Source of the DNA: Clostridia bacterium
GTDB lineage: Bacteria > Bacillota > Clostridia > Oscillospirales > Acutalibacteraceae
Assembly (NCBI GenBank): GCA_017522225.1
Contig: JAFWZR010000030.1
Coordinates: 46,016 to 110,015 of the forward strand
Direction of reading: 5' to 3'
Length of the DNA: 64,000 bases
The notes under the pieces are model-generated. The model was not told the origin of the DNA, did not search any database, and saw nothing but the letters and a program-made list of their open reading frames with translations. A program made the position numbers and the translations under genes. Positions 60,971 to 64,000 of this stretch are shown in pieces. Numbering within the stretch: the stretch's first letter is position 1; each line of letters opens with the position of its first letter.

Positions 60971-61065
60971 TTATTCATTATTCATCAGCGAAGCGCCTTC
61001 ATCATTCACTATTCATTGAAAATCCTGTCGAATGAATAATGAATATTGAATAATGAAAAATGAAT
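60971..61065. repeat. ATTATTCAT-rich inverted repeat
   Basis: ATTATTCATTATTCAT (60971-60986) against several ATGAATAATGAAT units at 61030-61065, with TTCACTATTCATTG in between: an imperfect AT-rich inverted repeat. Short repeats of this type are intergenic in many gut Clostridia (recalled, not checked). It separates the DUF4838 unit from the next gene. Confidence 0.55.
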
Positions 61066-61070
61066 AATAC

Positions 61071-61114
61071 AAAACGAAAATCCTGCCGACAAGAATCGAC
61101 AGGATTTTCGTTTT
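61071..61114 (-). terminator. Long intrinsic terminator
   Basis: 15-bp perfect arms (61071-61085 with 61100-61114); on the minus strand it follows the 61143-61319 gene. Confidence 0.8.
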
Positions 61115-61140
61115 GGCTGTTACGAACTATTTAGATGCCA
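61115..61140. repeat. 26-bp direct repeat, copy 2
   Basis: See copy 1 at 59603-59628. This copy lies between the terminator hairpin and the stop codon of the 61143 gene. Confidence 0.75.
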
Positions 61141-61142
61141 AG

Positions 61143-61319
61143 TTAAAGTTGGTCTTTTGCAAGGTCAATAAGCCGTAAGAGTTCATTTTGTTTTTCTCGA
61201 AGTTTGGGTATCAACTCTAAACCTCGTTTGTTCTTTTTTAGAAAAGTATAGAGGTCAAAGTATCTGTACCAAAGTCCGTATAAAAACCGTATTTCTTCTT
61301 GTAATTCTTCTTTGTTCAT
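61143..61319 (-). CDS. Small helical hypothetical protein
   Basis: 58 residues (MNKEELQEEIRFLYGLWYRY, then a KKNKRG turn and LREKQNELLRLIDLAKDQL), probably two helices forming a coiled-coil hairpin. AAAGGTGG lies 7 nt before the ATG at 61319. No family recognised. In the accessory region near the recombinase. Confidence 0.65.
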   Translation of the reverse strand: MNKEELQEEIRFLYGLWYRYFDLYTFLKKNKRGLELIPKLREKQNELLRLIDLAKDQL

Positions 61320-61421
61320 ATTACTGCCACCTTTCTTTTTTGGTAACAGCAATTATATCCGAAAAGTTTTAAAAGTCCAGATCTATTTTCTGATTTCTAA
61401 CAAGAGTTATAAAATCAAAAA

Positions 61422-61949
61422 TTACCACCTCACGCGTATGTGCAGTTCATATTGCATTGTTCGATCGAAGAGCTTTTTTGAAAACTTTTTCTTTTCGAAG
61501 CAGATATCATACGATAAGCCATCATTGTCAAACTTTTTTGATACACAATTAATAATATCTTGTGAATCTGCTGCATCAAGCCAACTATCCTTTTGGTCAG
61601 TGGTGGATTCTTTACCAAAAATCTCAAACTTATCATACTTATCATACGGCAACACGGCTTTATCTTTCCAGGATTCCCAGGAAGATAGGTATTTAAAAGT
61701 CACTCGTATTTTGTTGCTACACACATCGCTCCATTCACGAACTATATAAGGATAGAAAGAACACTCGCGTTTACCCTCATTGGCAGCATTTCTACAAAAC
61801 AGTTTGGTTTGCTGATATATATAATCACAAACTCTTTCTATATACCTATCTCTACTTTCCATAAAATGTTTTTGTTTTTCTGTTTGGATATTAGATTGGT
61901 AGGTACCAGAATTGCTTGTGCGCTGTTTTAATTCATCAGAGAAATTCAT
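61422..61949 (-). CDS. Hypothetical protein
   Basis: 175 residues, polar, rich in aromatic, Ser and Lys residues; no signal peptide or membrane segment. Four cysteines are spread out (VCDYIY, LFCRNAANEGKREC, DVCSN). I do not recognise a family. AGGAGGTC stands 7 nt before the ATG. A terminator separates it from the recombinase gene upstream, so it has probably its own promoter or read-through. Confidence 0.65.
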   Translation of the reverse strand: MNFSDELKQRTSNSGTYQSNIQTEKQKHFMESRDRYIERVCDYIYQQTKLFCRNAANEGKRECSFYPYIVREWSDVCSNKIRVTFKYLSSWESWKDKAVLPYDKYDKFEIFGKESTTDQKDSWLDAADSQDIINCVSKKFDNDGLSYDICFEKKKFSKKLFDRTMQYELHIRVRW

Positions 61950-61972
61950 ACTATTAGACCTCCTAAAAAGTG

Positions 61973-62000
61973 AAGAAGCCTTGCGAATGCAAGGCTTCTT
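61973..62000 (-). terminator. Intrinsic terminator after the recombinase gene
   Basis: 12-bp perfect arms (61973-61984, 61989-62000), loop of 4; on the minus strand followed by CACTTTTTAGG. Confidence 0.75.
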
Positions 62001-62018
62001 TTGTTACCCGGCATCTTT

Positions 62019-63491
62019 TTAGACCGGAATACTTGGTGGGAGACTAATACTTATATCCGAACATTTTATTATTTCTACAGGGACGGTGTCTGCACCGTCC
62101 CTGTAATTGAATACAATCAAAAGTTTATCGTCATAAACTATAACTGAATTTATAAAAATGTCTATCAAACGCTTTCTTCCTGAAAGACTCTCTATATTGA
62201 GGTTTCTGAGGTCATTAAACCAACGGATGATATCTTCTTTTGAAAGTGTCGGTTTGCTGAGTTCTTCTTTAGCAATAAGAATTTCTGTTTCATTCCTCTC
62301 AGCTTCAAGTTGTTGCAATCTTTCTTTAGTTGAAGAAGTATACAGACCGTCTTCAATCGCAGCAACAAGATTATTTATCTTCTTGACAATTTCTTTCAAT
62401 TGGGCTTTGAGTGTTGGCAATACAACATTTTCAGTTTTCTGTTCTTTAAGAATATAGTCTGCTCTATTACCTATCACCTCATCACTCAAGAGAAAATTCT
62501 TAATCTTTTCAATTACTAAATCCTCAAGCTCTTCTTTCTTGAGTCCTTTCCTCTTTGTACAGCCTTTCTTACGCTTTGCGTTGATGCATTTATAATAGCG
62601 GTACTTGTTGCCGTTACGGCTTGTCCCTATTTCTCCTACCCACAGAGAGCCACAGTCATTACAAATAAGTTTTGTTGTAAGCAGGTAGTCATCACTTGCT
62701 TTATGTCTTGCTGTTGCTTTTTTATTTCGGGCAAAAGTCTTCTGAACTTCATTGAATAACTCTTCGGGAACAATTTGAGGTATTTCTCCTTTATTCACAA
62801 CATCACCGTATCTGTACTCACCTAAATACTTCCTGTTTTTAAGCAGATTAGTCATTGTTGTTATTGACATTTTCGTTCCGAGAGTGTTTCTCATTCCTTT
62901 GTTGTTTAAAATCTGCACAATTTCTTTGATGGTGTTTCCTTCGCGATATAACTTAAAAGCTTCAACAACAAACGGTGCCGTTTCAGGGTCTACAACATAT
63001 TTTCTGTTTGCATCAATCTTGTAACCGATAGTCAGCGTTCCGCCGTTAAACTTACTCTTAAGTGCATTTTCATGATGACCTCTTTTAACTTTCTGAGCAA
63101 GTTCTTTGGAATAATACTCAGCCATACCCACAAGCACCGACTCCAAAATAACACCGTTGGGTTCATCTGAAATATATTCGGTCGCAGAAAGAACTCTAAC
63201 CCCATTATTGCTCAGTATGGCTTTGTATATTGCACTATCATATCTGTCACGAGAAAATCTGTCGAGCTTCCACACAATAACATAGTCGAAGTTTTTACTT
63301 GAACTATCTCTAATCATTCTTTGAAAATCAGGTCGATTGTCTGTTCGTGCTGAACGTGCCCTATCAATATATGTACCTACAATATTGAGGTTGTTCTTAT
63401 CAGCATAAGCTTTACACTCACGCAGCTGACCTTCGATTGATTCTTCACGCTGAGAACTGCTCGAATATCTTGCATATATGACTGCATTCAT
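62019..63491 (-). CDS. Large serine recombinase
   Basis: 490 residues. The N-terminal resolvase domain has IYARYSSSSQREESIEGQLR with the catalytic Ser (about 10), and VIVWKLDRFSRDRYD (about 71-85) with the conserved Arg residues. A recombinase domain (about 150-250), a zinc ribbon with CNDCG (about 275) and C-x-N-KRKKGC, and a coiled-coil C-terminus follow. It integrates or excises a mobile element at att sites. The ATG at 63491 is 7 nt after GGAGG; the earlier ATG at 63497 is too close to it. It likely belongs to an integrated element at the right end of the window. Confidence 0.95.
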   Translation of the reverse strand: MNAVIYARYSSSSQREESIEGQLRECKAYADKNNLNIVGTYIDRARSARTDNRPDFQRMIRDSSSKNFDYVIVWKLDRFSRDRYDSAIYKAILSNNGVRVLSATEYISDEPNGVILESVLVGMAEYYSKELAQKVKRGHHENALKSKFNGGTLTIGYKIDANRKYVVDPETAPFVVEAFKLYREGNTIKEIVQILNNKGMRNTLGTKMSITTMTNLLKNRKYLGEYRYGDVVNKGEIPQIVPEELFNEVQKTFARNKKATARHKASDDYLLTTKLICNDCGSLWVGEIGTSRNGNKYRYYKCINAKRKKGCTKRKGLKKEELEDLVIEKIKNFLLSDEVIGNRADYILKEQKTENVVLPTLKAQLKEIVKKINNLVAAIEDGLYTSSTKERLQQLEAERNETEILIAKEELSKPTLSKEDIIRWFNDLRNLNIESLSGRKRLIDIFINSVIVYDDKLLIVFNYRDGADTVPVEIIKCSDISISLPPSIPV

Positions 63492-63562
63492 TTTCATTCC
63501 TCCATTCTGGATTTAATATAGCGCGCAAAAACGCGTTTGTAAAGGCCATAAGCTTTACTTTT

Positions 63563-63751
63563 TTAAGATAATAATTTAAGAGTGTTTTCATTTTCTGAAT
63601 TCCTTTCTTGTTTTTCATAATAAGCGAGAATTTCCGGCAAGAAGTATCTCGCCAATTCTTCATATGCACTTTTCGGAATGTTTTCCGTTCCTTCCTTAAT
63701 TTCAACTTTCATAACCTCCCCAACCTTTCCTTTCGTTGGGTTCTTTGACAT
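63563..63751 (-). CDS. Small recombinase-associated protein
   Basis: 62 residues. MSKNPTKGKVGEVMKVEIKE and the C-terminal SAYEELARYFLPEILAYYEK suggest one helical segment; small proteins of this type are often encoded before serine recombinases of integrative elements. AAAGGAGG precedes the ATG at 63751. A 71-bp gap separates it from the recombinase start, so they are probably co-transcribed. Confidence 0.7.
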   Translation of the reverse strand: MSKNPTKGKVGEVMKVEIKEGTENIPKSAYEELARYFLPEILAYYEKQERNSENENTLKLLS

Positions 63752-63781
63752 TAACACACCTCCTTTCGTAGGATTTTCTTT

Positions 63782-64000
63782 TTAATTTGCTAACAGATAA
63801 TTTGAAACAGTCACATCGACGCGCCAATGCGAAAGATGAAAAATTGAAACGGCCATCAAAGCCGTTTTGTCATAAACCAACGGCAAGCCTTTCTTTTTGG
63901 CGAGCTCTTTATTCTTACCGCGGATGTGATATTGTCCACGGATTTCATTCTTATCAAACGGTTTTGGCTTCTTTGTTTGCTTGTCGATGTTTTTTAACTT
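63782..64000 (-). CDS. Hypothetical protein, 5' part missing (runs off right edge)
   Basis: 72 codons and a stop, open to the right edge. The visible C-terminus is basic (RGQYHIRGKNKELAKKKGLP) and ends IFHLSHWRVDVTVSNYLLAN. No family can be named. It is on the same strand and 30 bp before the small protein, so it is part of the same mobile-element operon. Confidence 0.6.
   Translation of the reverse strand, partial: KLKNIDKQTKKPKPFDKNEIRGQYHIRGKNKELAKKKGLPLVYDKTALMAVSIFHLSHWRVDVTVSNYLLAN

Noticed and set aside
63445-63705. 86-codon minus-strand frame overlapping the recombinase start
   Set aside because: It overlaps two better-supported frames and has no ribosome site.

Overview
The window looks like a chromosomal segment of a gut Clostridia, most likely Ruminococcus or a close Oscillospiraceae relative. 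The reasons are Firmicutes signatures (spoVT and ytvI sporulation genes, the phoH-ybeY-era-yqzL-recO-mutS2 order, strong AGGAGG ribosome sites), a dockerin module of the kind used in ruminococcal cellulosomes, and genes for xylose, beta-glucoside, beta- and alpha-galactoside use. The genus is an inference from gene content; there is no rRNA or tRNA in the window.

Layout. 1-8.3 kb (minus strand): a sugar block with GH3 glycosidase-xylA-xylB (xylB runs off the left edge) and a secreted protein-GH2 beta-galactosidase pair. 8.3-10.8 kb: hom and lysC for the aspartate family; lysC carries an internal ribosome site and start that would make a separate regulatory subunit. 10.9-20 kb: glycosyltransferase, YtvI-like permease and cytidylate-kinase-like protein, then a secreted phosphoesterase, a radical SAM enzyme, an unlisted 39-residue peptide gene, and two paralogous membrane-anchored proteins flanking a histidine phosphatase. 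20-25.7 kb: the phoH-ybeY-era-yqzL-recO-mutS2 housekeeping operon, followed by a frameshifted EamA transporter and a NeuD-type acetyltransferase. 27-36 kb: secreted lipase-like hydrolase, a repeat-rich lipoprotein, and a PucR-like regulator-ftsE-ftsX-M23 peptidase cluster. 36-43.5 kb: Cthe_2159-type lipoprotein, DUF896, QueG-like protein, ROK kinase, spoVT, an anchored dockerin protein, DUF554, and a GH36 alpha-galactosidase.

43.5-51.7 kb is the most striking region: an eight-gene operon aroF-tyrA-aroB-aroA-aroC-pheA-aroEK-aroQ. It encodes the whole path from PEP and erythrose 4-phosphate to chorismate and then the Phe and Tyr branches, with shikimate dehydrogenase and shikimate kinase fused in one protein. 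It is preceded by a consensus promoter, a 19-codon leader peptide containing the run YFYFFF, and a strong intrinsic terminator placed just before aroF. This is the arrangement expected for ribosome-mediated attenuation by Phe/Tyr, an unusual strategy for a Firmicute.

51.7-59.3 kb holds an internally deleted IS3-type element, a decayed secreted-protein tail, a ceramidase-like secreted enzyme, GT2 and GtrA genes, an Mrp ATPase and small secreted or membrane proteins. 59.4-64 kb is visibly more AT-rich and accessory: DUF4838 protein, gene fragments, a duplicated 26-bp sequence, an ATTATTCAT-type repeat, and a large serine recombinase with two small genes. This is probably the end of an integrated mobile element that continues past the right edge.
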